Source: Bacillus sp. FJAT-44742 | GTDB lineage: Bacteria > Bacillota > Bacilli > Bacillales > Marinococcaceae | Length of the DNA stretch: 64,000 nucleotides | Direction: 5' to 3' | Assembly: GCF_002797315.1 (NCBI RefSeq) | Contig: NZ_KZ454936.1 | Location: 1,673,133-1,737,132, forward strand | In this document: positions 46,416-54,931 of the stretch, piece by piece | Numbering within the stretch: position 1 is the stretch's first letter | Layout of the letters: each line of letters starts with the position of its first letter | Notes under the pieces: generated by a model | The model's input: only the letters and a program-made list of their open reading frames with translations | Told to the model about the DNA's origin: nothing | Databases searched by the model: none | Position numbers and translations under genes: made by a program

Positions 46416-47408
46416 TTAATCCAGAACCTCAGGATCGAGCATATCAAATTCTCTTGCTGCCTCAAGGACGTCTTCATACTGGCTGTCATCCGCTTCCACA
46501 AATGCTGAAGCCCCGCCAAAGATATTTAAAATTCCTTCGTCTTCTATGGCAATAAACGCCTCTTGAATCGCTTCAATTTCGTCCTCTTCCATATCGTGAG
46601 GGACAACCCATGGGTATTGATAGAGCTGCTCTGACTCCCAGATAACTTTAATCTGGTCATCGTCGACTGCTCCTTCTTCTACCAGTGCATTATAAATAGC
46701 ACTATCTACAGCCCCGGCATCAACTTCCTGGTTTTGAACCACTTGTGAAGTAATGTCATGAGAGCCGGTGTACCGAACGCTGGCAAATTCATGATTATTT
46801 TCATCTTCAAATACTCCCCGCTGGTTCAGCTCAAGTCCAGGGATCAAAGAGCCTGACGTTGAGGAAATACTGGCGAATGCAAAGTCAATTTCCTCCCTGT
46901 CTTCAAGAAGCTCATCAAGGTCGTCCCACGGCGCTTCCTCATGGGTAATAATATATGAATAGTAATACGGAGCCCCGTCAATTTCCTGAGTTAAAATAGC
47001 CTGGGCTCCGCTTTCTTCGTGAGCAATTAAATAAGTAAGTGGCCCTAAATAAGCAAGGTCAATATGACTGTAGTTAATGGCTTCAACCACAGCGTTATAG
47101 TTAGGGTAATGCTCTACCTCTACTTCTCTGTCCAGGCTTTCTGACAATGTTTCTTCCAGACGATCAAGACCGTCCTGCATTTCACCTATTGACTGAGCAG
47201 GGATCACTGCGACTTCTAATACATCATCGTCGCCCTCACCGGCCATTTCGTCTTCCCCAGGCTCTTCTGCTTCTTCTTCCCCGGCTTCCTCTTCTGTTTC
47301 TTCTACCTCTGTCCCTTCATCCACTTCCTCCTGTCCATCTTCCTCTCCACAGGCTGCGAGGGTGCCTGCAAGAATAATACCTGTACACAACATAGTAAAC
47401 TTTTTCAT
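46416..47408 (-). CDS. PhnD-like substrate-binding lipoprotein, 330 aa
   Basis: A lipobox (LAGTLAAC, Cys20) is followed by a long Glu/Asp linker (residues 22-62) and a periplasmic-binding fold: VAVIPAQSIGEMQDGLDRLEETL, YPNYNAVVEAINYSHIDLAYLGPLTY and FASISSTSGSLIPGLEL, the PhnD/phosphite class. Relatives found with selenium genes have been classed as putative selenate-binding proteins; I recall this family but cannot check the assignment. First gene of the import operon, divergent from a LysR gene. Confidence 0.88.
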   Translation of the reverse strand: MKKFTMLCTGIILAGTLAACGEEDGQEEVDEGTEVEETEEEAGEEEAEEPGEDEMAGEGDDDVLEVAVIPAQSIGEMQDGLDRLEETLSESLDREVEVEHYPNYNAVVEAINYSHIDLAYLGPLTYLIAHEESGAQAILTQEIDGAPYYYSYIITHEEAPWDDLDELLEDREEIDFAFASISSTSGSLIPGLELNQRGVFEDENNHEFASVRYTGSHDITSQVVQNQEVDAGAVDSAIYNALVEEGAVDDDQIKVIWESEQLYQYPWVVPHDMEEDEIEAIQEAFIAIEDEGILNIFGGASAFVEADDSQYEDVLEAAREFDMLDPEVLD

Positions 47409-47470
47409 AGGAGAACATTCATCCTTTCACAATTTTCTTATCATTTCCAAAACGTACAAATATTCATTCC

Positions 47471-47493
47471 ATAACGGAATACGATTGCGTTAT
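47471..47493. promoter_or_regulatory. LysR-type operator in the divergent region
   Basis: ATAACG-N11-CGTTAT, an exact dyad with the T-N11-A form, overlaps a second dyad ATTCC-N5-GGAAT (47466-47480). It lies between the binding-protein and LysR genes. Confidence 0.7.
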
Positions 47494-47554
47494 TAAGCTA
47501 CCATTGTTTAAGATAATTGTAAAGTTATATGCATACCAAAGGCGGTGGACATAC

Positions 47555-48430
47555 ATGAACGAAAAATGGCTTTCAACCTTTGTTGTTCTTGCTGATCAAG
47601 AAAGCTTTTCCAAAGCAGCTGATACACTTCACATATCTCAGTCTGCTGTGACCAAGCATTTAAAGGCTCTGGAACAAAAACTTGGTGTCTCTTTAATTGA
47701 CCGGGATCATTTCACATTGACCGAGGAAGGAAAATGGGTGTATGAAAAAGCTAGTGAATGGCTGACAGAGTGGGAGGATTTAAAGGAAAGATGCTCTCAA
47801 AGAGGGGAAAGCTGGAAAAAAACGTTCCGCATAGGTGCAAGCACCACACCCGGAACCTACTTTCTGCCAAAGTTGTGCAGCATTTTTATAAAAGCCTATC
47901 CTGACATTCGCCTTTCTTTGCAGGTTGATGATTCAGAAACCATCTCTGCTTCCTTAAAGAAAGGAGATTTAGATATGGCGCTCACCGGGGCCTTCCATAC
48001 TCATCCTGAGCTTATGGTCGTCCCTCTTATCGAAGACAGGCTTGCAATTATTGGACCTTCTAATCCTGATAAAAAAAAGATAACTTCAATGGAGGAACTC
48101 CAGCATCTTCCTTTTATTAAACGAAAGGAAGGGTCAGGCACATTTATCGCGGCAGAAAGAGGATTAAATGAATGGGGCGGGTCGATGGCTGAGCTTGAAA
48201 CCGCAGCTATTTCACCTACGACAGAGTCCATGCTTTCACTGGTTGAAGCAGGCATTGGATATGGATTTGTGTCTGATCTTGCACTGCAGCATGAAAAGAA
48301 AAGAAATGTTGGGCGCTACGGATTTCTCCCCTCGAGCAGAACCTTTTATGCCTCTTACCTTCAACACGGTGAAAATCTTCATGAAAGCGAGGCATTTACA
48401 AAGCTGGCGAAAAAAATGCTTCCTATGTAA
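47555..48430 (+). CDS. LysR-family regulator, 291 aa
   Basis: N-terminal winged helix (FVVLADQESFSKAADTLHISQSAVTKHLKALEQKLG) and a type 2 periplasmic-binding effector domain from about residue 90, resembling CysL/CysB-class regulators of sulfur metabolism. ATG at 47555 follows AAAGGCGG at a workable distance; the frame is open 17 codons further up, without a better site. Divergent from the PhnD-like gene, so probably its regulator, with a selenium or sulfur compound as possible effector. Confidence 0.9.
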   Translation: MNEKWLSTFVVLADQESFSKAADTLHISQSAVTKHLKALEQKLGVSLIDRDHFTLTEEGKWVYEKASEWLTEWEDLKERCSQRGESWKKTFRIGASTTPGTYFLPKLCSIFIKAYPDIRLSLQVDDSETISASLKKGDLDMALTGAFHTHPELMVVPLIEDRLAIIGPSNPDKKKITSMEELQHLPFIKRKEGSGTFIAAERGLNEWGGSMAELETAAISPTTESMLSLVEAGIGYGFVSDLALQHEKKRNVGRYGFLPSSRTFYASYLQHGENLHESEAFTKLAKKMLPM

Positions 48431-48562
48431 AAACAGTAAAAGAAGATCACCGCCCACAAGAGGCTCTGCGATCTTCTTTTCACTACCTTCACTCAAAAAA
48501 GAAAGGACTAGAGAGGGGCTACTCCCTTTTAAAAAAGGAAGTGTAGGGCCTTCTCTCAAAGT

Positions 48563-49624
48563 TCAGCCCTTGTTTTCTTCATTCTTACTTATGCTTTCTT
48601 TGTACAAATACAGGTAAGCTTTTGCCTCTTCGGACGGGTCATGATGCTTGGATGTTGTTTTCTTTCCACCAGAAATGAATTTATGTTGCAGCTCAGTAGA
48701 AGCCATCAAGGTTTTACATTGCTCCATAAACTCTTCGGCATTATTAAACAAATAACCATTAGAGCCATGAAAAATGACGCTTTTGTTTCCTGGAATATTT
48801 CGTGCAAGCACCGGGGTTCCCCACGCCATTGCCTCTAAGACAGCCATCGGCTGCCCTTCTGAACTCGATGTATTAACGACGATATCCGCCCACTCATAAA
48901 GGGTAGACATTCTATCCAAGGGTATAGGTTCCCAGTAATGAAACCATTTATATTGGAGATCCCATTTCTTTACTTCTTGAAAGGTTTTTTCATCGAGGTC
49001 TGCACCAATGATGGCAAATTGCAAATCAGGAAATACCTTTCGTAAAGAGACAAGCGCCTCTCCAAGATACAATACATCCTTTACTGGACGCAGTCCTGCA
49101 GGAAGGAGTATCTTTGGGCAGCCGGCAGGAAGCTGCATATCCATCTCCTTGTTATCTTCCAGGTGTATCCCTTGAGGAATGATATGCACTTTCCCTTTGC
49201 TTTCAGGAAAGGATCGAAGAACTTTCTCTTTTCCGTCCTGAGTAAATACAGTAATTCCGCTGCTTTGAAGTATAATGTCTTTCATTTCTTTCAGTTTATC
49301 AGGATCTTTGAAGTCTACATTCACGTCAGTCCCTCCCGAGGTTAGTAAAAGGGGCTGGGTAATCTTGATGCCTGTTTCACTGAGCCATTCTACAAACCTT
49401 CTCACATGAAGAGCATGCACGATGTCGCTTTCTGCTATTAATTCCTTAATTTTTTCATAACTTTCCTCTTCATAAGAAGCCACTTTTACGCTTACCCCTT
49501 CCCGGGAAAGAGCCTGGGTCAAGCGTTTTGCTGTCGTGGCATTTCCTCTGATTGAATAAAGGTAAGGAGTAAGAAAGACAACCTTTAATTCTTTCTTATC
49601 CTTAGTTGCCTTCATTTTAGCCAT
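48563..49624 (-). CDS. GT-B glycosyltransferase, SenB-like, 353 aa
   Basis: A family 4-type glycosyltransferase. The N-terminus has VVFLTPYLYSIRGNATTAKRL, then IVHALHVRRFVEW and LLLTSGGTDVNVDF; the C-terminal nucleotide-sugar half has ILLPAGLRPVKDVLYLGEAL and SSSEGQPMAVLEAMAWGTPVLA. The GN-T-A-R, ALHxRR and GTDxxxD pattern resembles the selenosugar synthase SenB as I remember it. The ATG overlaps the selB stop by 13 bases, so it is coupled to selB. No other selenoneine gene (SenA) is visible. An ordinary glycosyltransferase is possible. Confidence 0.8.
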   Translation of the reverse strand: MAKMKATKDKKELKVVFLTPYLYSIRGNATTAKRLTQALSREGVSVKVASYEEESYEKIKELIAESDIVHALHVRRFVEWLSETGIKITQPLLLTSGGTDVNVDFKDPDKLKEMKDIILQSSGITVFTQDGKEKVLRSFPESKGKVHIIPQGIHLEDNKEMDMQLPAGCPKILLPAGLRPVKDVLYLGEALVSLRKVFPDLQFAIIGADLDEKTFQEVKKWDLQYKWFHYWEPIPLDRMSTLYEWADIVVNTSSSEGQPMAVLEAMAWGTPVLARNIPGNKSVIFHGSNGYLFNNAEEFMEQCKTLMASTELQHKFISGGKKTTSKHHDPSEEAKAYLYLYKESISKNEENKG

Positions 49625-51504
49625 GTTCGTTCCTTATCCTTTCTTGCTGTCCATTTTTCATTATCAAGCCATTCTAAAAAAGGAACTAAATACTTCCGGG
49701 TCACACCAAGAACTTCTTTTGCCTCTTGCAAAGTAAATACCTCATTTGTTCCGTCATGTAACTTCCTTTTAGCTTCTGACACAGCCTTTTGGTCCCAAAT
49801 ATGCTTGTCATCCATAGGAATTGCTTTTCCATTTTCTAAAAGGTACTGGCGAAGCTCTTTCATTAAATCGTCTGGCAAAGATTGTTCCCTGGCTGTCTCT
49901 TCAAAAGGCGAAACAAGTAATCCTTCCCTTTGCAGAGCTGTGACTACGTTCTCCATTCGAGACTCCCAGCCTTTAGGGAAATGTGGAGTGAAATTCTTTA
50001 GAGCAATATATTGGTTATTCCTTTTAATTAATTCTTTTTGAATCCCACTATCAAGGAAATGCTCTAACAACCCTTTTGGATAAGATCCTTTATTCTCCTG
50101 AAGAATTTCACTTTTATTTTTACCTGCTCTTAATGGATAGGCAGTATGAAATGTTTCTAAGCTTTCCCTTAAACGATCCATAAAGTTGTCAAATAAATCC
50201 GGTAACGTAAACATCTGATTCTTTACTTCAATGACTGTTTCTCTATCCAGCATGAGAGAAAGCGTTTCTTCTGCCTCATCGGCTGTAAGGCCTGAATGTT
50301 TCACTATTTCATCCTTTCTCAGCCATTTATACTCAAGGAGAACATCCTTTATCCGGTCTTCCGGCGTCCCTTCGAGATCCTTTTCAAGCTTGTCTATTGT
50401 CTCTTGCCCAAACTTATACTTTTGGGTATCCGTATTAATCACCATTCCCCCGCCTATCGTTTCAACAGGAGTAGGCCTTCGCAAGATAAAACGATCTCCT
50501 CTCTTTGTGACCACAGGTTCATCAAGCCTTACCTGACAAAGAACCCGCTTTTTCCCTGCTTCAAGAACATTCCGGTCAAAGAATACAATTTTCCCGTAAA
50601 CTTCCGCTGTCCCTAAATGAAGCTTAATATAGCCCCGTTGTTTTAGAGGGAATTTGATCGCATCCACTGTGGTAAGTTCCACATCAATTGTATCAGCAGA
50701 CACATAATGGTCTGCTGATACAAGGACATCTCCTCTTTCCACTTCTTCCTTGTCAATCCCTCCAAGGTTAATAGCAAGTCTTTGACCCGCTATTCCTTCC
50801 CTTACAGGCTGCTTATGTACTTGGAGCTGTCTTGCTCTAACCGTTTTTTGCGCTGGCAGAAGGTTTACTGTTTCTCCTTCGGCAATTTTTCCTTCGTATA
50901 CTGTCCCTCTTATGACCGTTCCCTGGCCATGAACGGTAAATACCTGGTCAATAGGCAGGCGAAAGGCTCCCTTAGGGTCTCGGCCAGGGACTCCTTTCAT
51001 CATTTCCTGAATCCTGCTCTTGAGATGATCCAAACCTTTTCCAGACAAACTATCAACAAACACCAGGTCAGCTTGCTCAAATGGAGTACCTTGAACTTCT
51101 TCTCTGATATCTTCCTCCACAAGTTCCAATAGCTCTTCTTCTACACGGTCTACTTTGGTAACTGCAATTAATGAATGAGTAATTCCAAGAAACGAGAGGA
51201 TTTCTAAGTGCTCCCTCGTTTGGGGCATCACTCCTTCGTCTGCCGCAACTACTAGGATTACTCCGTCAATTCCAGCCACCCCGGCAATCATCTGGCGGAT
51301 AAATCGTTCGTGTCCCGGAACATCAATAATTGAAATATCCATCTCTTCATGTATGGAAAGGGGAGCAAATCCTGGTTCAATCGAAATATTTCTTTCCTTT
51401 TCTTCCTGCAGCCTGTCAGTATCTATGTCTGTTAATGCTTTTGTAAGTGTTGTTTTTCCGTGGTCAATATGACCTGCCATTCCAATGGTGTATGTATGTT
51501 TCAC
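49612..51504 (-). CDS. selB: Selenocysteine-specific elongation factor SelB, 630 aa
   Basis: GTPase that delivers Sec-tRNA to UGA codons followed by a SECIS. G1 GHIDHGKTTLTKALT (residues 11-25), G3 DVPGHERFI, G4 TKVD, then EF-Tu-like beta domains and C-terminal winged helices that bind the SECIS RNA (DEIVKHSGLTADEAEETL and later). I prefer GTG at 51504, nine bases after AGAGGTG, over ATG at 51546, which has no ribosome site. Last codons overlap the glycosyltransferase start. Confidence 0.96.
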   Translation of the reverse strand: MKHTYTIGMAGHIDHGKTTLTKALTDIDTDRLQEEKERNISIEPGFAPLSIHEEMDISIIDVPGHERFIRQMIAGVAGIDGVILVVAADEGVMPQTREHLEILSFLGITHSLIAVTKVDRVEEELLELVEEDIREEVQGTPFEQADLVFVDSLSGKGLDHLKSRIQEMMKGVPGRDPKGAFRLPIDQVFTVHGQGTVIRGTVYEGKIAEGETVNLLPAQKTVRARQLQVHKQPVREGIAGQRLAINLGGIDKEEVERGDVLVSADHYVSADTIDVELTTVDAIKFPLKQRGYIKLHLGTAEVYGKIVFFDRNVLEAGKKRVLCQVRLDEPVVTKRGDRFILRRPTPVETIGGGMVINTDTQKYKFGQETIDKLEKDLEGTPEDRIKDVLLEYKWLRKDEIVKHSGLTADEAEETLSLMLDRETVIEVKNQMFTLPDLFDNFMDRLRESLETFHTAYPLRAGKNKSEILQENKGSYPKGLLEHFLDSGIQKELIKRNNQYIALKNFTPHFPKGWESRMENVVTALQREGLLVSPFEETAREQSLPDDLMKELRQYLLENGKAIPMDDKHIWDQKAVSEAKRKLHDGTNEVFTLQEAKEVLGVTRKYLVPFLEWLDNEKWTARKDKERTWLK

Positions 51505-51662
51505 GGGTTTCCCCACCTCTTTGCTAACGTCTTTACTTACGTACATCTTACTATATTTGAGCAGCCAACAAAAATAATTATGTAAGCACGAGACTCTCTA
51601 TCTTGTTTTCAATAAAAAAAAGTGTGCACTTTTGGGCAATCAGTTATCTTCAAACAAGAAAA

Positions 51663-51683
51663 AACACTCCTATAAGGAGTGTT
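51663..51683 (-). terminator. Terminator after the VOC gene
   Basis: AACACTCCT/AGGAGTGTT with a 3-base loop and six T on the minus strand; it separates the VOC gene from selB. Confidence 0.85.
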
Positions 51684-51717
51684 CCGCCCAGTCCTTGATA
51701 ATGATGATTCACCGTTT

Positions 51718-52134
51718 TTACTCTGTCGTAATCTGAAAAGTAACTCCAAATTTATCAGTAACAATTCCGTAAGCCGGACTCCAAAAGGTTTCCTGTAAAG
51801 GCATGGTCACTTTTCCATCTGCGCTTAAAGCCTCAAACACTTCATTTGTCCTTTTCTTATCGGAAAGAACAATACAAATTGTCACTTGATTCCCTGCCTG
51901 GTGGGGCTGGCCCGGAAAAGTATCAGAAAGCATCAAATCTGTCTCTCCTACTTTTAACAAGCCGTGTGCTATCCGGTCCTTTGCTTCTTCAGGAAGTGAA
52001 AACTCCGGGCTTTCTGGCATCTCGCCAAACGTTTGCACTCCGATAACTTTTGCACCTAAAGCATGTTCATAAAATTCAATCGCTTCTTTACCCGTCCCGT
52101 CCATGACGAGGTATGGATTTAATCTCATGGTCAT
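51718..52134 (-). CDS. VOC-fold protein, PhnB/3-demethylubiquinone-methyltransferase-like, 138 aa
   Basis: A glyoxalase/bleomycin-resistance-fold protein: LNPYLVMDGTGKEAIEFYEHALGAKVIG, then LMLSDTFPG and CIVLSDKKRTNEVF, ending WSPAYGIVTDKFGVTFQI. These PhnB-like proteins have no settled function. ATG at 52134 follows AGGGGTG. It lies between nagB and selB on the same strand and shows no evident link to selenium. Confidence 0.88.
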   Translation of the reverse strand: MTMRLNPYLVMDGTGKEAIEFYEHALGAKVIGVQTFGEMPESPEFSLPEEAKDRIAHGLLKVGETDLMLSDTFPGQPHQAGNQVTICIVLSDKKRTNEVFEALSADGKVTMPLQETFWSPAYGIVTDKFGVTFQITTE

Positions 52135-52223
52135 TACTTGTACACCCCTGTTCATAGTTAAGGTCTAAGACATCATCCGTAATGATGTATTGGACTTTCG
52201 TATAACAAATTCCATAGTGGAAA

Positions 52224-52964
52224 TCATTTTTCCTCTTTTCTATTTTCAAAAGAAGCTTCTTTATCTATCAGGATGGTTACATCTGAATGGGTCTGTAAAA
52301 TAGAAGCCGGGAAAGACTCGGTCACTGGGCCAGTAATCATTCTTTTCACAGCTTTTGCTTTCTTCCTTCCAGCAGCTAAAAGGACAATTTTTTTTGCCTG
52401 TGTAATTGTGTTGAGTCCCATCGTAATAGCATAATGAGGAACTTCTCGTTGATTCTTAAAAAAGCGGGCATTCGCTTTTCTTGTATTATTGGTGAGCGTT
52501 GTGACATGCGTCCCTTTTTTAAAGGAGGTTCCTGGCTCATTAAACCCAATATGCCCATTTTCTCCAAGTCCTAAAATTTGGAGGTCAATCCCTCCTTCAT
52601 CCTTTATCTGTTTTTCATATTGTTCACATTCCTCTTGTAAGTCACTGGCCAACCCATCAGGTACATAACGATTAGCTGGTAAGAGATCTACCTTACCAAA
52701 AAAATGATTTTGCATATAATAATAATAGCTGTTAGGATGTGACCGATTCAATCCTACATATTCATCCAGATTAAAGCTGACAGCTTTTTGATAAGATGTT
52801 CCATTAAGACGGTGATCTTCAGCCAAAAGTTCATACATGCGAAGAGGAGTCCCACCGGTTGCCAGTCCAAAAACAGAATCTGGTTTTTCCCTTACATGGC
52901 TGCTTACTATTTGGGAAGCCTTGAGACTTACCATTTCATAGGAAGAACATATAATGACTTTCAT
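52224..52964 (-). CDS. nagB: Glucosamine-6-phosphate deaminase NagB, 246 aa
   Basis: Converts glucosamine-6-phosphate to fructose-6-phosphate and ammonia. The substrate motif LATGGTPLRMYELL, the catalytic region FNLDEYVGLNRSHPNSYYYYM and LGLGENGHIGFNEPG are intact. Length is that of Bacillus NagB. ATG at 52964 with AAGGAGG 6 bases before. Stands alone, without nagA. Selenosugar chemistry uses UDP-hexosamine in some pathways, so its nearness to the SenB-like gene is noted but not interpreted. Confidence 0.95.
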   Translation of the reverse strand: MKVIICSSYEMVSLKASQIVSSHVREKPDSVFGLATGGTPLRMYELLAEDHRLNGTSYQKAVSFNLDEYVGLNRSHPNSYYYYMQNHFFGKVDLLPANRYVPDGLASDLQEECEQYEKQIKDEGGIDLQILGLGENGHIGFNEPGTSFKKGTHVTTLTNNTRKANARFFKNQREVPHYAITMGLNTITQAKKIVLLAAGRKKAKAVKRMITGPVTESFPASILQTHSDVTILIDKEASFENRKEEK

Positions 52965-53105
52965 TGGATTCCTCCTTACAGACACCCCGCCCTTTATCTA
53001 TTTTAGTATCTTTATGTATGTTATGTAAGGATACGCCGTACGACTCAGCAGTTGCTTTATCTCCTAACCTTCTTAGGGAAATAGAGGCTGTAACACACAT
53101 TCCCC

Positions 53106-53134
53106 TTGATTTTTTTAGGCCAACATAATAAAAT
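53106..53134 (+). promoter_or_regulatory. Promoter of the selenocysteine tRNA
   Basis: -35 TTGATT (53106-53111), 17-base spacer, -10 TAAAAT (53129-53134), about 28 bases before the tRNA 5' end. Confidence 0.65.
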
Positions 53135-53161
53135 AAATATCTGTGGCCGAAAGGTCTTTAC

Positions 53162-53258
53162 GGGGCTGGTTGTGATGCTGGTGCACGCCGAGGTCTTCAA
53201 AACCTTCAGGGAGGCTCGTGCAGTCTCCGGTGGGTTCGATTCCCACACAGTCCCGCCA
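53162..53258 (+). tRNA. selC: Selenocysteine tRNA, anticodon UCA
   Basis: Ninety-seven bases with encoded CCA. Acceptor stem GGGGCTG/CAGTCCC (one G-U) with the eighth pair G-A mismatched; anticodon stem GAGGT/ACCTT with loop CTTCAAA (anticodon TCA at 53197-53199); long variable arm GGAGGC/GTCTCC; T stem GTGGG/CCCAC with loop TTCGATT; discriminator G. The long variable arm and UCA anticodon are diagnostic. The D arm folds poorly by hand: only TGC/GCA around a 4-base loop, or TGTG/CACG around a 9-base loop. Confidence 0.93.
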
Positions 53259-53372
53259 ACACATAGGTTTATGACTTACACATACTATACCTTTGCCAAG
53301 GTTTCATGAGGGTTTTTGCTTATAACCTAGGCAGACCTATTCACAAAACCTTCATGGTTATATCGCCTTTAG

Positions 53373-53398
53373 CCTTCTACCAAAATAAAAGTAGGAGG
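53373..53398 (+). terminator. Hairpin downstream of the tRNA
   Basis: CCTTCTAC/GTAGGAGG (one T-G) then TTTTATT. It may end the tRNA transcript; its 3' arm is also the ribosome site of the small ORF at 53406. Confidence 0.55.
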
Positions 53399-53405
53399 TT
53401 TTATT

Positions 53406-53528
53406 ATGTCTAAAAAACCAGTCAAGCGTATGTACAAAAGATCACAAGTATCAAGTAAATTTAAAACGCACTCTTCACAATTGTATAACTGGATACAATG
53501 GTTAGATCTTCTGAATTGGTCCAAATAA
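53406..53528 (+). CDS. Small basic ORF, 40 aa, unrecognised
   Basis: ATG behind GTAGGAGG encodes a peptide with a basic front (MSKKPVKRMYKRSQ) and a Trp-rich end (NWIQWLDLLNWSK). No family recognised. The apparent ribosome site doubles as the 3' arm of a terminator-like hairpin, so the gene may be fortuitous or its translation may be gated by the hairpin. Confidence 0.35.
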   Translation: MSKKPVKRMYKRSQVSSKFKTHSSQLYNWIQWLDLLNWSK

Positions 53529-53997
53529 GAAGAAAAAAGTAGATCTTAAAACAGGCTCCATCCCACTTAACGCACATGAAACCAAAACCAAGCGTCCCCT
53601 TATTGGGTAAGCCCCCTTTGGTATCCTCTAGCGTGTTCAGCGCGTAAAAAGGAAGGAAAAGTTGCTTCCTGACCTCAGGTTTCCAAAGGGGGCAGGGGCC
53701 CCAAGTCAAGGCTGGAGGAAAACAAATTTTATAGTAGTGTCTTTCCATAAGTTCTGAACTTGCCAATAGGCTAGCTTCATCGAGCAGATAGGTATAAGGG
53801 TGTTTTTTTTAAGGCGCTTTATGTAGGATTTTACATCCCTTTCAAGATTTTTAACTACTTAGCCAATTACAATAAATGAATCAAAGGTCTCTTAATCTTC
53901 TTCTGAATAATTCATCCTCTATCCACCCTCCACTAATAGTGCATTTGTTCTTATTCTTATGTTGTCACAATGCTCTATTTTAATTGAAGTGGCTTCC
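53529..53997. other. Gene-free stretch after the selenocysteine tRNA
   Basis: No credible ORF; the longest minus-strand frame (53461-53766) overlaps the small ORF and lacks coding character. Nothing else seen. Confidence 0.45.
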
Positions 53998-54234
53998 CTA
54001 TGACTGGTGTTGTTGCTTATATTTTGACTTGATTTTATATTTCACTAACTCTTTTACTCTCCATGCCCCTGTAACAGTTGTAGCTCTGAAAAAACTTTTA
54101 TCTGTTTCCCATTTTGCAGGGTCCTGGATAGGGTTTTCCCTCCGTTCAACAGCTACCTCAAATATATCATCGTCAAATTCTGCGATGTTAACTCTAAGAT
54201 TATCATCAAGATATTCATAACTTTGGATTTTCAT
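53998..54234 (-). CDS. Conserved-looking hypothetical protein, 78 aa
   Basis: ATG after GGGAGGGAAG. The product is soluble and mixed in charge: MKIQSYEYLDDNLRVNIAEF, DDDIFEVAVERRENP and WETDKSFFRATTVTGAWRV. It looks like a folded alpha/beta domain but I do not recognise the family. It stands alone among non-coding DNA. Confidence 0.65.
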   Translation of the reverse strand: MKIQSYEYLDDNLRVNIAEFDDDIFEVAVERRENPIQDPAKWETDKSFFRATTVTGAWRVKELVKYKIKSKYKQQHQS

Positions 54235-54931
54235 GTTACTTCCCTCCCAGATATTAATATATTGTCCTGTATTTTACAGTATGGTAGCCGCTAAATCTAT
54301 ACTCTAATCCTATGACCGTTTAATGGATACTAGTAACATAGAGAGCTTCTTCTTTAGCCTCAACTTGTATTCCTGAGCATTAACCTCCCTCTACTGTCCT
54401 GCAACCATTGTTTACCCCTTTGGTTTTCTTCTTATTAGCTTCTGGAAATACTCCTAATATACTTCTCTGCACTTTGTTTCATTGGCTTATGTGTAAACAC
54501 AGTAGCTTTGGACTATCTTAGGTTTTGGGTGTTCAACAAGGCTGAGCTGCGCTTCAAGCCTTGTGATGAACGCAATTCATGTTGCTGTGTTGAATCATAG
54601 GCTTACATGGTGTTGTCATTTTGTCTGTGTTACTCTTGGATGATTCATCAAACGTGTTGTGGAGTACCTTTTCACTGTTTGTTTCTTTATAGTCGCTTTC
54701 AGTGCATTCTCGACTGTTATTTTTTTATGGTTTTTTATTTATCGAACTCAGCTTAAATGATAGCGTTTTGACAGAGGGTGCGTCTCTGACCCATTGGGAT
54801 TTTACTATGTACTTAATACAACCCTTTCATTTCGAAAAAGTATATTTTTTGGATATTTTTTCCTTTTGTAAGGGGATTTTCAAATAAAAAACAGCACCTT
54901 GGGTGGGGATGCTGTCTATACAGGTATAAAT
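54235..54931. other. Gene-free stretch, about 700 bases
   Basis: Stop-rich on both strands. A hairpin CAAGGCT/AGCCTTG near 54528-54563 and ACAGCA/TGCTGT near 54891-54916 are the only structures seen. Confidence 0.45.

Noticed and set aside
51718-52964. VOC protein and NagB as members of the selenium pathway
   Set aside because: Both are ordinary housekeeping-type genes, and a terminator separates the VOC gene from selB; position alone is not enough.
53161-53258. Integration hot spot at the 3' end of the selenocysteine tRNA
   Set aside because: No integrase gene and no repeat of the tRNA 3' end was found in the following 10 kb.
54702-54887. Plus-strand 61-codon Phe/Leu-rich ORF
   Set aside because: Composition reflects A+T-rich non-coding DNA and there is no ribosome site.
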